A stretch of 64,000 bases of DNA from Protea cynaroides (lineage: Eukaryota > Streptophyta > Magnoliopsida > Proteales > Proteaceae). The notes under the pieces are model-generated. The model was not told the origin of the DNA, did no database searches, and saw only the letters and a list, made by a program, of their open reading frames with translations. Of this stretch, positions 53,471 through 64,000 are shown one piece after another (position 1 is the first letter of the stretch; each line of letters starts with the position of its first letter). Made by a program: the position numbers and the translations under genes. The DNA lies in NCBI GenBank assembly GCA_028583415.1, contig CM053269.1, forward strand, positions 43,265,016 through 43,329,015, given 5' to 3'.

Positions 53471-55499
53471 CCAGACAGAACTTTTATCAGATTCACACCT
53501 AGTAGCCTTTAAAAACCACTGGTGGTACGAGAAATCCATGATTTGAAGTCACTATAGCCTGTTTGTTCACGAGATTCGTCACTGTTTTACTTAAATGATT
53601 TTCACTTGTTTTGTAATGTTCTTGTTTTGTAATGTTCTTTGGAAGAAAATAATTTTTTTTTTGTATGTGAAGAAAGCATCAATTCTTCTGCATGCATGGA
53701 TTTATTGCCTATGACAGCTTTGGATAAAATAATGCATTTAATAGTTTCTAGAATTCCTATATTTGGAAACTTACAGTTTGTTCTCGATAGATTCCGTTCA
53801 GTCTCCCAGATCAAGTCATGTAGTTGAAACACGAACACAACGGTAAAGTGGGCGGGATATACCCCGAGGTCACTCCGATGCCAAAGTTAGTGGATTCCAA
53901 AGACAAGCAGAATGGAACTCTTAATAAAACACTAGAACTCCGTAGAGATGGGTCGGGTTTTCCGAGATACGGGAGCTTCAATCACCTACTCATTTTCTAG
54001 TGAGATGCGAATTATGCAAGGGATTGCACAACAACTGTCTCAAAGGGACTTGGCTAGAGCTATACCTGAATATGGATGCTTACTTTTGGGTAGGAAGTTT
54101 TGGATCCTTTGCAATCGATACTCTTTCACTACTTATAGGCTCAAGAGTGAACTTCTCGAACAAGCTCCTCCCCACCTACCACCATCTCCATCATCTATTA
54201 TCTAGAGAACCATAGGTCTAGGGGATTACGACCCCCTAGGGCACCGTTTGACTGTCTTGTCTGCCGTTTATGACCCCGATTGACCTTTTTTGATCCCCCT
54301 TTAGTCCACGTCCTCCATGTCTTCCAACAATAGTAGCTGTCCTTTCTCTTTTATCGAGCATAAACTTGATTTTTTGCTGATTTGGTCCATGATATAATGA
54401 CCTGGCCAGTCAAATCTGCCTACTTGGCATTTATGGTGGTTGTCGGTATTTATGAACATTAATAACAGACCATTTAATGTCCAGCTACCTCCATCAATCT
54501 ATCAAATCATGGCCCGATTGCCCAGTAGGGGGTCGAACATCATTTCATCTCCCGAGCACCTTCAGAAAAGACTCTTCCTTACCCTCATGCTTCATATCTT
54601 GGATGTGTGTCACGTGTCCCATTCTTCGAGACCCGTTATAGATGCCTCATCTACGGTTGGATTTAAATCTGTTACTATTTTACTCCAACACAGTTAATTA
54701 AAAGGTTGAATTAAAATTGGTCTAATCCAGGTTCCAGGTTCCCACCATTGCCATTTGGAAATGAGCTCATGTATACAGTCTTATTACTCAGTTTCTAATT
54801 CAATTACATTTAAACTAAGGTTCTTCTTGGTATAGTTTATATTTATGTTTATGAGTTATTTATGATAAAACATTTATGAGAATAATTTATTAATCATAAA
54901 TAATAACCATTTTTAGCTATTATTCATACAAAAAAAAAACATAAAGAAATAATAATGGATTATCATAATAATGATTTAAGGTATTTATTTATATTTAATT
55001 TATTTTAAATATAAATAAATACCATAAATCATACCAAAAAACTACATATATCACAATATATTATACAATTAATTCTATAATACATACCAAAGAGAACCCT
55101 AGTTAAGATTTGAACTTCTCTTCATCTCTTTTTCTGTTCTAAAAGAATGGTTTAGGTATTATATAAGATTTCAGCTTTGGTTTCATTTTTGGAAATCTTG
55201 TCCATATTCTATGAATAGAGATGTCATTTGATTCATGTTTTGGTAAGTTAGAGTAGTTTTGATTAGTTTTATTTTGAAAATCTTGTCCAGATTCTATGGA
55301 TAGATACTTTTTTATTCATGTTTTAGTAAGTTGAAAAAGTTTTAATTATTAATAAAAAATTATATTTTACGGTATTTCAACTTTTTTGGGGTAATCATTT
55401 ACGGTATTTTAATTAAGGAGATTTAATCTATCTATAGTTTTATATAGATGTACCAAACCCCTAATGAGATTAGGCCATTAGGATATTAGGGTCTTTGTA
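53471..55499. other. Intergenic stretch with unassigned short open frames
   Basis: 53948-54680 is less AT-rich and holds overlapping + frames of 71-85 codons, with no family I recognise and no splice context. 54830-55400 is very AT-rich with TTTATGATAAA-like words. Confidence 0.4.
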
Positions 55500-57670
55500 T
55501 GTCAAATTTTAATTCCGACTGAACCAGAAGTGTAAGTGAATCGTTACTGAACCAACGGTCCATACTAGGATCTCAATAAGACCGTATCCACTAATACAAA
55601 CTATTGCACATAATCATAATCATAATATAAATAAATGCAGCGGAAGTATTAAATTAAATGAACTGAGTTCTACATTGTAAGTATAGTAACCAATTATTCT
55701 CCACATCAAAACGTAAATAAATATATTTATATTGTTTATAAAACTCCAACTGAAATAAACCAACTAACTAAATTAACATATCCTAGAGGTACATGCAGAA
55801 ATGGCACTCGTATGAAACGTCATGTTCATCCTTCCTTGCTTGCACTTCTAAAGCAGCAACACCTCCATACATTGAAGCGTCCACGTAGTCTTCCATAGTA
55901 TAGCTTGCATCAATATCTAAAAATGGTGCATACATATGAGTGAGTTCATAACTTAGCTCAGTAAGAAAATCAGACAATGCAACAAACAACATGCATAAAT
56001 AACATTCACATTATGGTCTGATTTTAAGTTTGCAATGTGCTATAGAAAGGATTGGCGGCCACCGCACCTCTATACACGAGTGTGTGAATCCGCCCAATGG
56101 ATCAAAAACTACTGTTGTCCCACATGCACCCACCATAGAATAGGGATAGAGTTAAAGTGTCCAGATCGCACACAGACAACACTTCCCCTGATGCCCTACC
56201 CATACCAACACGTAAGTCCCTATTGGCGAGGGCTTACAAACTGGGCTCGCAACTAACCAATCTTATATGTCATCACAGTAAGTCTTATCCCAGCACAGCT
56301 CCCTACGGCATAGAGATAGGACTCGAGTCTAGTGGCCAGGTCGGAGACCACAGTGCCACTTCTTCCCCCTGATACCCTACCTGCATCAAGCATGCTAAGA
56401 CAGAAGTGATATGAAAAGGTGTTAGTGTGAGGAATGATCCAAGACCCCAGGCCCTTCCCATTCCACACACCAACGAAAACATGCAATCACATGCCTAACA
56501 ATCACATCCTAGCATATCGAGTATGCATGAACAATATAATAATTAAAAGTAAAGATGACATATGAGTATACACAAACATCATTCCACAGAATAATAATTA
56601 TTAACAACGTTTTACTGTTATTAAGTTATTAGGGTTTAGGTTCGATTCCCTTACCTGACGCTTGATTGCTAGCTTGCTTCGCGTCACAGAATCCAAACTT
56701 GCTATCACAAGTCCTACACGATGTTAGGGTTCAGTTAGAATTAGTTCCATAGATTTTACGTTGGTCGAAAATCAACTGAGGTAGAAAACACCCCTCTCGG
56801 TGCATATCAGTCGCAGGTACCGGTTGCAGCACTGTGGGGAAAGGTGCGACCGATATGGTCGACTGGTCCCCCAATGACCAGTTCCCAAGAGGCACCGGTG
56901 GCACCTAGTGCAACCGGTATAGTCGACCGGTATATCTCCGAAAGACCACCAATTTGTTGTTCGTCTTCCGTTGGTCACCCATTATGATCCCTAGGGTTTC
57001 TTTTATGCATTCTAGGCCTGAGCAACGAGTTAAGGTTGTTTTATATTCCATTCAAGTCCTAATTCCGACGATTCTTTGCCTAGAATTGAAATCTAGGGTT
57101 TATCGAACAATTAGGGTTTAACGGAAAACTAAGGGTTTTAGATCAATACCTAGTCTTGCATGGTATTGATCAGTCATGATCAATCATCTATAATACTTAA
57201 CTTAGAGAGAAGTTCAAGCACTTACCGTTGGTTCACAACTATGGTGTTCTTCGTCCAACGGCGGCTCCTCTTCCACCTTTCTTAACTCCTTCTTCTCTTC
57301 TGATCTCTTTCTCCCCTCTAGGGTTTGTGATAACAATCAAAGAGGTTTAAGGAGGTTTAGAGGTCCTTAAATAAACTAGGGTAGAGTTTAGGAAATTTTC
57401 CTACGTTAGGAAAGTCTCTAGGCTCGAGATTTGACAAGCGGGACCCACAAAGATTTATTTTCGGATCTAACTAGTCTGCCCGCGCAAACATACTGGTCGA
57501 TCGGTATATAGACCGGTATCATAAGACCGGTATGAATTATTTCTCTATTTTTTATCCGTTTCCGTACCTGATTGTCATCTGCTCATCCCGTCTAGTCCGG
57601 TTATGATTGGAAAACCTGTTACGACATGAAATAAAAGTTTAGATCGGATTCATGGAGTGCGGGTCTTACA
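55500..57670. mobile_element. Putative solo LTR (TGTCAAAT...CTTACA), about 2.2 kb
   Basis: TG and CA ends; the flanking 5-mers TTGTA (55495-55499) and TTTTA (57671-57675) differ at one base. The GCAGCGGAAG word at 55639 has the same relative position as in the putative LTR at 3301. The interior has a CACCGGTG/GACCGGTAT-rich segment at 56770-56940 and no gag-pol. Confidence 0.42.
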
Positions 57671-57717
57671 TTTTATATTTAAATAAATTCTTTATTCATC
57701 TAGTAGTCATACAAGTA

Positions 57718-57873
57718 AGGTCTTTCTACTTGACACTTGTGTGTACCAAAACCTTCTTGACATCGATTCCTTTTAAAGTACAGTTGTATTGGGAAGGGTT
57801 TTGCACCGATCTGACTAACACTAATCGCTAGTGTTAACTATCAACACCGAATAAGTGTCAAGTAGAAAAACCC
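57718..57873. mobile_element. Stowaway-like MITE candidate, 156 bp
   Basis: Left AGGTCTTTCTACTTGACACT pairs with the complement of the right end, AGGGTTTTTCTACTTGACAC. Flanked by TA on both sides (57716-57717, 57874-57875), as in Tc1/mariner-derived MITEs. A short inner inverted repeat TAACACTA/TAGTGTTA lies near 57819-57836. Confidence 0.72.
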
Positions 57874-59670
57874 TATTGAGTAATAATAGTTAATGTTGGG
57901 AAAACATTTTGATTGTTTTGAGGAATCTTCTTCTGATTGGCTTCCCATTAGGAAAACTAAGAATAACTCATTGTTAATAAAATAAATAATAGAGCTCCTA
58001 AGAAAAAAGAAAACTATATGATTTAGGTTGATTAACTGATTGATTAACCACCATTTGAGAACCTTAAGTTAAAATTAAGATGGGCAAGTTAGGATGGACC
58101 ACAACCTCCAATCTAATGTGGTCCAATTAAGTCCAGGGTTTGATAGATCCTCCACTAACTATGATACGATATGATTATGGAATCTCATATCAAAAAATAT
58201 ATTATATATAATATGGAATCTGTCATTATCTTAATACTATTAGTCACAATAATTGATTTAATGTTTAAACGTTTAAGTTAGTGACATATTTGTACAAGTC
58301 ACTAACTTAAATGGGCCTAAGTATCTCAACATCATCCTAAACAAACAAACAAAAATTATTTTATTTTATTTTTTATAAATACCATCGTTATAAAAATTTT
58401 CTTCTTTGATTTAAAAATTTGCAATCTATCATTCAAAGTGATGATATCTTTTTTTAAAGAATAAAATATTATAAATAAAACTATGTTCATGCCTCATGCA
58501 GTGTTAAGGTATTCAATCCATTACTTAACCCCAAAAAAAAAAAAAAAAAAGGCATTCAATCCATTACATAGAAGGGACAAAAGTTACATGATGTACCATA
58601 ATTAAGCACGGTACCTCTTATATATGGAAATTAATCAGCCCTTGTTCAATCCAGTAAAAACATGAAAATATAATGATCTCTCAGGAACACAACGTAGGGT
58701 GTAAATCTTAATGAAACATCTAGAGAGGAGGACGATCGGCAGTGATTTTAGGAGAGAGAAATAATAGACGTAGTATCTCCCTTTTTCCCACTTCTCCTAT
58801 TTGTAATACCTCTCAATAATAAAGGGCCTACATATGAAATAATTATTGTCACTACTCTAGTCCATTAGAAAGTCTAATCCGGAGAATCTAAACCATCGAT
58901 TCGACACAGAACAATTATCACTAAATAACATTTCAATCGTTTTGTAATTTTCAATCAGTTTATTAATTATTTACAAAATATGCCACCGGACCGGAAATTT
59001 CATCGAGTCATATATGCTCTAACATTCTCTCTTCATATTCACAATAAATCTATTGCATTGATATATATATCCTAGAAAATCTCTACCTTAGAGCTTTTTA
59101 TAGGAAATCATCCTGAGCCCCTTCATAAAAATAAGTAGTCCTTTTCAAAGGGATTGAGGGGAATCAGAATTGCCACCCTTGTGTATCAAGATAAAAGATA
59201 ATAATTCTAAAAAGAGCTTGAGGGATACGTTTCTTGAGCTTCATTTGATTATTGTTTTCAGTGGTGTAAGGAGGCCTAGATCTTCTGAAATTGTCCAGTG
59301 CTCAACCTTTTCTATGACTGCCCAGAAAGAGCAACAAAAAGAGCACTTCTAGTTTTTAGATTATTACCTTAGCCCCTAGGGAGGATATCCTATGATTGTC
59401 CTCCCAAGATAACACCATCACTATCTCGTTATATAAGTAATAATTAACCTAGATCTGACGATGATTATGATGATAATATAAGATTTTTCTACAGTAAACC
59501 TTACCTAGAATTTTTAACCCAAAAAAAAAAAACCTAGAATGGAGGCCTTACAAAAGAGAAAGAGAGATTTTTGTTCATGTTGAGAAATTAGTGACTGTTC
59601 GGTGTCTAATTGCTATTGTCGCACCCAAATAACCATAGTTATATCAGTCTGATGTCAATAATGCATTTTT
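57874..59670. other. Intergenic AT-rich stretch
   Basis: An A run lies at 58533-58550, flanked by a near-duplicate of CATTCAATCCATTAC (about 10-12 bp), which suggests a small insertion or slippage. No gene recognised. Confidence 0.5.
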
Positions 59671-59679
59671 CACATAAGG

Positions 59680-60875
59680 TGATTTAAATGAATATGGCTA
59701 TCCAACCTGGTTTGGAGAAACCCGATGCCACTTTGGTTTGTTGACTCTATAAGTCTCTAAATGGTCTTAAGCAGGCCTCTCGACAATGATTCTCCAAGAT
59801 CTCATCCTCCCTCATTCTGTGGATTTTCGATAATCCGTCACGGATTATTCCCTACTTACTTAAACTGTTGCTATAATTACCACAATAGTCCTTATTGTGT
59901 ATATTGATGACATTGTTCTCATGAGGAACAATGCCGATCATATCACCCCGTTCAAGTCTGATTTGAAACCTCATTTTTAACCCAAGGACTTAGGACTCCT
60001 CACATATTTTTTGGGAGTCAAAGTTGCACATTCCTCTTCCGGAGTCTTCTTACTCAACAGAAGTAGACTCTTGACATCTTGCAAGAAAATGGGTACTTAG
60101 GCTGCTGACCCGTTGCCTTTCCAATGGAGCAGCACTTGAAGTTTACACCCACTGGTGGCACTGTGTTACCTAACCCAGACTCATATCGTCATCTTGTCAG
60201 TCAACTGATCTATCTTACCATTACTACATCACATTTGCTGTGCACGCTTTGAGTCAATTTATAAACCAACCACGTGATTCTCATTTATTTGCTGTTCAAC
60301 GTGTCTTCAAGGTATCTTAAAGGATCTTTGGGTCATGGTATCTTCATGTCATCCACGTCTTCGTCCTCAATCTCAGCCTACTATGACTCTGATTAGGCAA
60401 ATTGTCCCACCACGCACTGCTTCACTACGGGGTACATTACCTTTCTTGGGTCTAGTCCAATATCTTGACGCACTAAGAAACAGACCAAAACAGACTACTG
60501 TTTCTCAATCCTTAGCTGAAGCCAAATATCGTGCATTGATGGCAGTTGCAACCTGTGAGTTCACTTGAGGCTCAATTCATTTTTTTATATGGGAATTTCT
60601 TTCTCTCCCCCTGTTCTCTATTGTGACAACACGACGGCCCTCCACATTGCGGCCAATCTTGTTTTTCGCTAGAGGTTGAAACATATAGAGCTAGATTGTC
60701 ATCTCATAAGAGAAAATTCAACGTGACTTTATCTGCACACGACACATCAGCACTACTATCCAACTAATCCAACTAGCCGATATCTTCACTAAGGTCTTAA
60801 GCAATACTCAGTTGCAATCTCTCATTGGCAAGCTGGAACTTCGATTCTCTCACTCTCTCGCTTAAGGAGGCATGT
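59680..60875 (+). pseudogene. Ty1/copia RT-RNase H 3' remnant
   Basis: Shifted + frames read KPDATLVC, then LYKSLNGLKQASRQWF near 59745-59790 and VYIDDIVLMRNNADH near 59900-59940. Next come PKDLGLLTYFLGVKVAHSSS near 59980-60040, the RNase H block with SWRTKKQTK near 60470 and YCDNTTALHIAANLVF near 60615-60670. The C-terminal LADIFTKVLSNTQLQSLIGK is near 60775-60830. A GGAGGCATGTTA polypurine/LTR start follows at 60866. Many stops; no 5' half in the window. Confidence 0.85.
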
Positions 60876-60879
60876 TATG

Positions 60880-63780
60880 AAATATCTCCACTAGATTGCT
60901 ACATCAATGGACTTGTCCATATGTGTAAGATTTAATTTCTCATATAAGAATTTTTAGTTACCTTCTTGTTAGTTTGTTGTACTTAGGAATTTTCTCTTTA
61001 AGGCTCTGTTTTGTTTGACATAAAATTTTACTGTAAAATTATACATGTATCATTTTATATGTAATTTTTTTTCAATGTTTGTTTTCAAAAAAAAAAAATA
61101 TAATGATCTCTAAAAATAAATAAATAAAAAGAACTCTCTCTTTTATCTAGTTATTGAAATCAACCTTGAAAAAAATTTACAAATAAACTTTTAGAGTAAA
61201 ATTTTACATGCCTAACTGTAATTCCAAGAAACACTTCGATTTTTTGAGAAAGAATCAAATTTATCAAAGAGGATCTCCAAAATGATGATGGCATATATCA
61301 TGAATCCAGGAAACTTTTCCTTAAGTGGATAATTAATATGTTTTCATGTTGTAACTAGCAAAAGTGATAATCATTAACATAAGAGTAACTAAACCAGGTT
61401 AAAAATTTCTTACTAGTATGTACTGAGGAGCTATAAACCATTACATAAAGGCAAGAGGGAAGTGACAAGTATTTATGCAAATTAAGTATTCCAATCCAAT
61501 GATTGCTGCAGATGGTTTATGTATCTCGATAATAAACCTTTTTTTTTTTTTTTGACATTCCGTGCAGAATTCCTTGAAACTTCGCTAAAAATGGATGGAA
61601 ATGCATGAAATAAGAATTATTTCAAAGGGTCTTCTCTGTCAATCTGATTGACAAACACAGACAGAAAGGCTTCCCAACAAGTAACCGTCCCTTCTGAAAT
61701 GCCAAGTGTGTCAAATGGAAAATTCTCATTCAACTCTCAAGTGCCAATATCATATAGTAATTCCATAATTTTTTTTTTTTTTTTTAAAGATCATAAGGTA
61801 ATTAATGAGACCAAAATATATGTAAAAGACAGATATTTATGAAATCCACATTGTTAAAAAACTCGTACTCATCTCATATTATTATATCTTTCCTTGTAAG
61901 TTGGTCAATCTGAAGAGCAAAATGAATATATAAAAAGAACGAAAGTCAGGACCCACCACATGGGGGATCTTACCAACCATAGATGCACCAATTGTATACA
62001 ATTATTTCTAGCTAATACTAAAACTACCGACCAATGATAGATTGTACAATATTCCAATTTTCATAGATCTCGCTTGTTTTCTTTGAACAACCATAGATCA
62101 TGGGGTCCCCAAAAAAATAAAGGAAGGGTAGGATGATATAAGAGAATGTGTTGGGTAAAATTTCAGCCAGCATATGATTATTAAATAAATAATATTAATA
62201 AAAAGTTCTTTGAATGATGGAGTGGGAATAATACCGCTAGTAACATGTATCTTTCTCTCTCCTATGACAGTCTCTCTCTTTTTCCTGGTAAAGACCCCAT
62301 GATGCCCCTCCATCCATTTGCGCGAGGAGGCAACCTTGCCACTGAAAAAACCCACCCCATAATAATGGTAGCACTAGGTAACTAATAGATAGGTTTTAAG
62401 TTTAGAATAAAATAAAAAAATTGTGATGTAACCCATTTTGTTTTACCATGTAAGTTTTCTTGGTGTTTTGTTCGTCTTTACTGATAATAATGCCGAAGGT
62501 GAAGTGTTAAAGTACTGAATTTTCTAATATGAGAATGCCCAGACTAACTCTGCAATTATCTTGCTCTTTTTTTAATACAATTCATTCTGATTCTTGGGGT
62601 AAAAAAAGTAATATATTATAATATAGGCGTTATACATAGATATTATATAATTGTATATAAAGGTGTTATTAATAATTAATTATAGGAGTATCAAATACAT
62701 TAATACTGAATACTGAGATTAGTTCAAAATAACATATTACTAATATTTTTACCACTTGAAAAGAAATTAGAATAAAGTTGAATTGCTTTTGTAGCAAAAT
62801 CAAATCACCATTCTAAGTATGTTCCATGCTTAGGATTCAAGTATGTAATCCACCGCCTAATTTAGTCCTCTAAGGATAGAGAAAGGTTATATTTTTCCTT
62901 GTAGGAAACAGTTCAACATTTGTTTTTATTTGTTCTAACAAATATTAAATCTTTATTTTCTATTGAAAATTTCACGTTTCTCATCAGTCTATATTACCAC
63001 CTTATATTCCTTCAAATAATTATTTAAATTACACATTTCAAGATTTTCTGAAATATTTCTATAATACATAGCAAAAGAGCCCTAATTAACAATATTTCTT
63101 GTATTTCTTATTTGGCAAATTGGATGGGTCCTCAAATTTTATGAAATGTAGATCCCAAGCTCTCCTATTTACTTATCAAGTTTTAAATTAAACAGATATC
63201 ACCAAGTAAAAAAAATAAAACTTTAAAAATTAAAAAACTAGAGGAGGGTGCATGGTATACATGGATAGTTGAAAATACAAGAATACATGTCAATATGTAT
63301 GAAAATATTTGGTTAATTAAATCCTAAAATTAAACATGCTGTTAATCCAAACCTAGACCAATCAATACAATGTCAAAATTATCACGTCATCGAATAATGA
63401 ATCATTCGGGGGTTTTACCCCAAAAAAAAATTTTATTTCAGAAATTCTTATCTTAACGGATCCCAAAATAAATAGACAAGATGAAGCACTGTATATAACA
63501 CCAAACCTTGTTTCGGTTGTTGTTAACTTCATTCATAGTTAGCTCACAAAAGAAAATTAAAAAACAAAGACAACTAAAGAGTGATCAGATGATATTTTGA
63601 TTTTTATTATGGGGATATTCTTATGGATATTGGCACTCGGTGTCTATTGGATCACGCAAAACTCTTCCATCCCTCTTCTTCAAATACCAAATTAATGTAT
63701 CTTCTTTATATTGTGTTTTCATAATGATCAAATGAGTGTGCATGAAAAGAAATCAATGTCAATGAACCATAATAATACCT
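60880..63780. other. Intergenic AT-rich stretch, no gene recognised
   Basis: Begins with the possible 3' LTR of the copia remnant. The minus frame at 62098-62355 is open but shows no recognisable domain. 62180-62350 is a slightly GC-richer island of unknown origin. Confidence 0.5.
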
Positions 63781-63787
63781 CTCCGTG

Positions 63788-63789
<2 letters not shown>

Positions 63790-63831
<42 letters not shown>
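63790..63831. repeat. (AT)n microsatellite, about 42 bp
   Basis: Uninterrupted TA dinucleotides, followed by A/G-rich sequence to 63890. Confidence 0.98.
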
Positions 63832-63833
<2 letters not shown>

Positions 63834-64000
63834 GAAAAAAAAAGAAAAAGAAGACGAGGAAAAATTAAAAAAAAAAATTACCAAAAAAAATACACACCAG
63901 CAGGCGTGTACTTAGTTATATCCTCTATCTATCCATATGTATTATGGTGGGTATAGATACGGAAGCACCAGTAAAAGACAGAATTCTTGGAGATGCAAGG

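Noticed and set aside
53948..54697. Cluster of 71-85-codon + frames suggesting a small gene
   Set aside because: Overlapping frames, no domain, no consistent splice model; GC rise alone is not enough.
62098..62355. 85-codon minus frame with a basic stretch
   Set aside because: Isolated, no recognisable domain, no flanking exons; probably chance or repeat-derived.

Overview
This is a nuclear plant (angiosperm) window. It holds one recognisable host gene on the + strand, a RAB3GAP1-type Rab3 GTPase-activating protein catalytic subunit. The 13 downstream-most coding exons lie between 7322 and 48951, ending in a TAA stop. Their splice phases chain without a break into about 604 residues plus stop. 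The N-terminal exons are not in the window and should lie to the left. The plant assignment rests on the closeness of the exons to plant members of this family, and on plant-style Ty1/copia elements, MULE/hAT MITEs, RTE LINE tails and a probable plant-mitochondrial insertion. I cannot name the species.

Layout. 1-7321 is repeat debris, probably intron or 5' flank: a LINE 3' end, a 135-bp tandem repeat, a copia gag fragment cut by a TGTAAC-type LTR. 7322-7603 holds two exons. Intron 7604-19697 is almost filled by a minus-strand copia element (7627-18074, 5-bp target duplication CATCT). A plus-strand copia is nested in its left LTR, a MULE-like element in that copia's gag, and a hAT-like MITE in the MULE. 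19698-21062 holds four exons. Intron 21063-33843 carries two hAT-type MITEs, two minus-strand copia remnants, a second MULE-like element and a mitochondrial-looking block of about 3 kb. 33844-34198 holds two exons. Intron 34199-39487 has a hAT transposase BED-finger relic, a 93-bp AT repeat and a long-TIR MULE with an RTE LINE end inside. One 40-bp exon lies at 39488. Intron 39528-45545 has LTR-like debris, an RTE tail and a non-autonomous LTR element with minisatellites. The last four exons lie at 45546-48951. 48952-64000 is gene-poor: a duplicated repeat also present in the gene's intron, MITE candidates, a probable solo LTR and a decayed copia RT-RNase H.

The only coherent function visible is a Rab GAP catalytic subunit, expected to act with a RAB3GAP2-type partner in membrane trafficking. 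Every transposon protein here is broken by stops, frameshifts or truncation. I found no new multi-gene system. The most interesting material is transposon architecture: exact 8-bp duplications around five hAT-like MITEs, 9-11-bp ones around MULE-like elements, and the nested intron. No RNA genes, CRISPR arrays or bacterial-type operons were seen.
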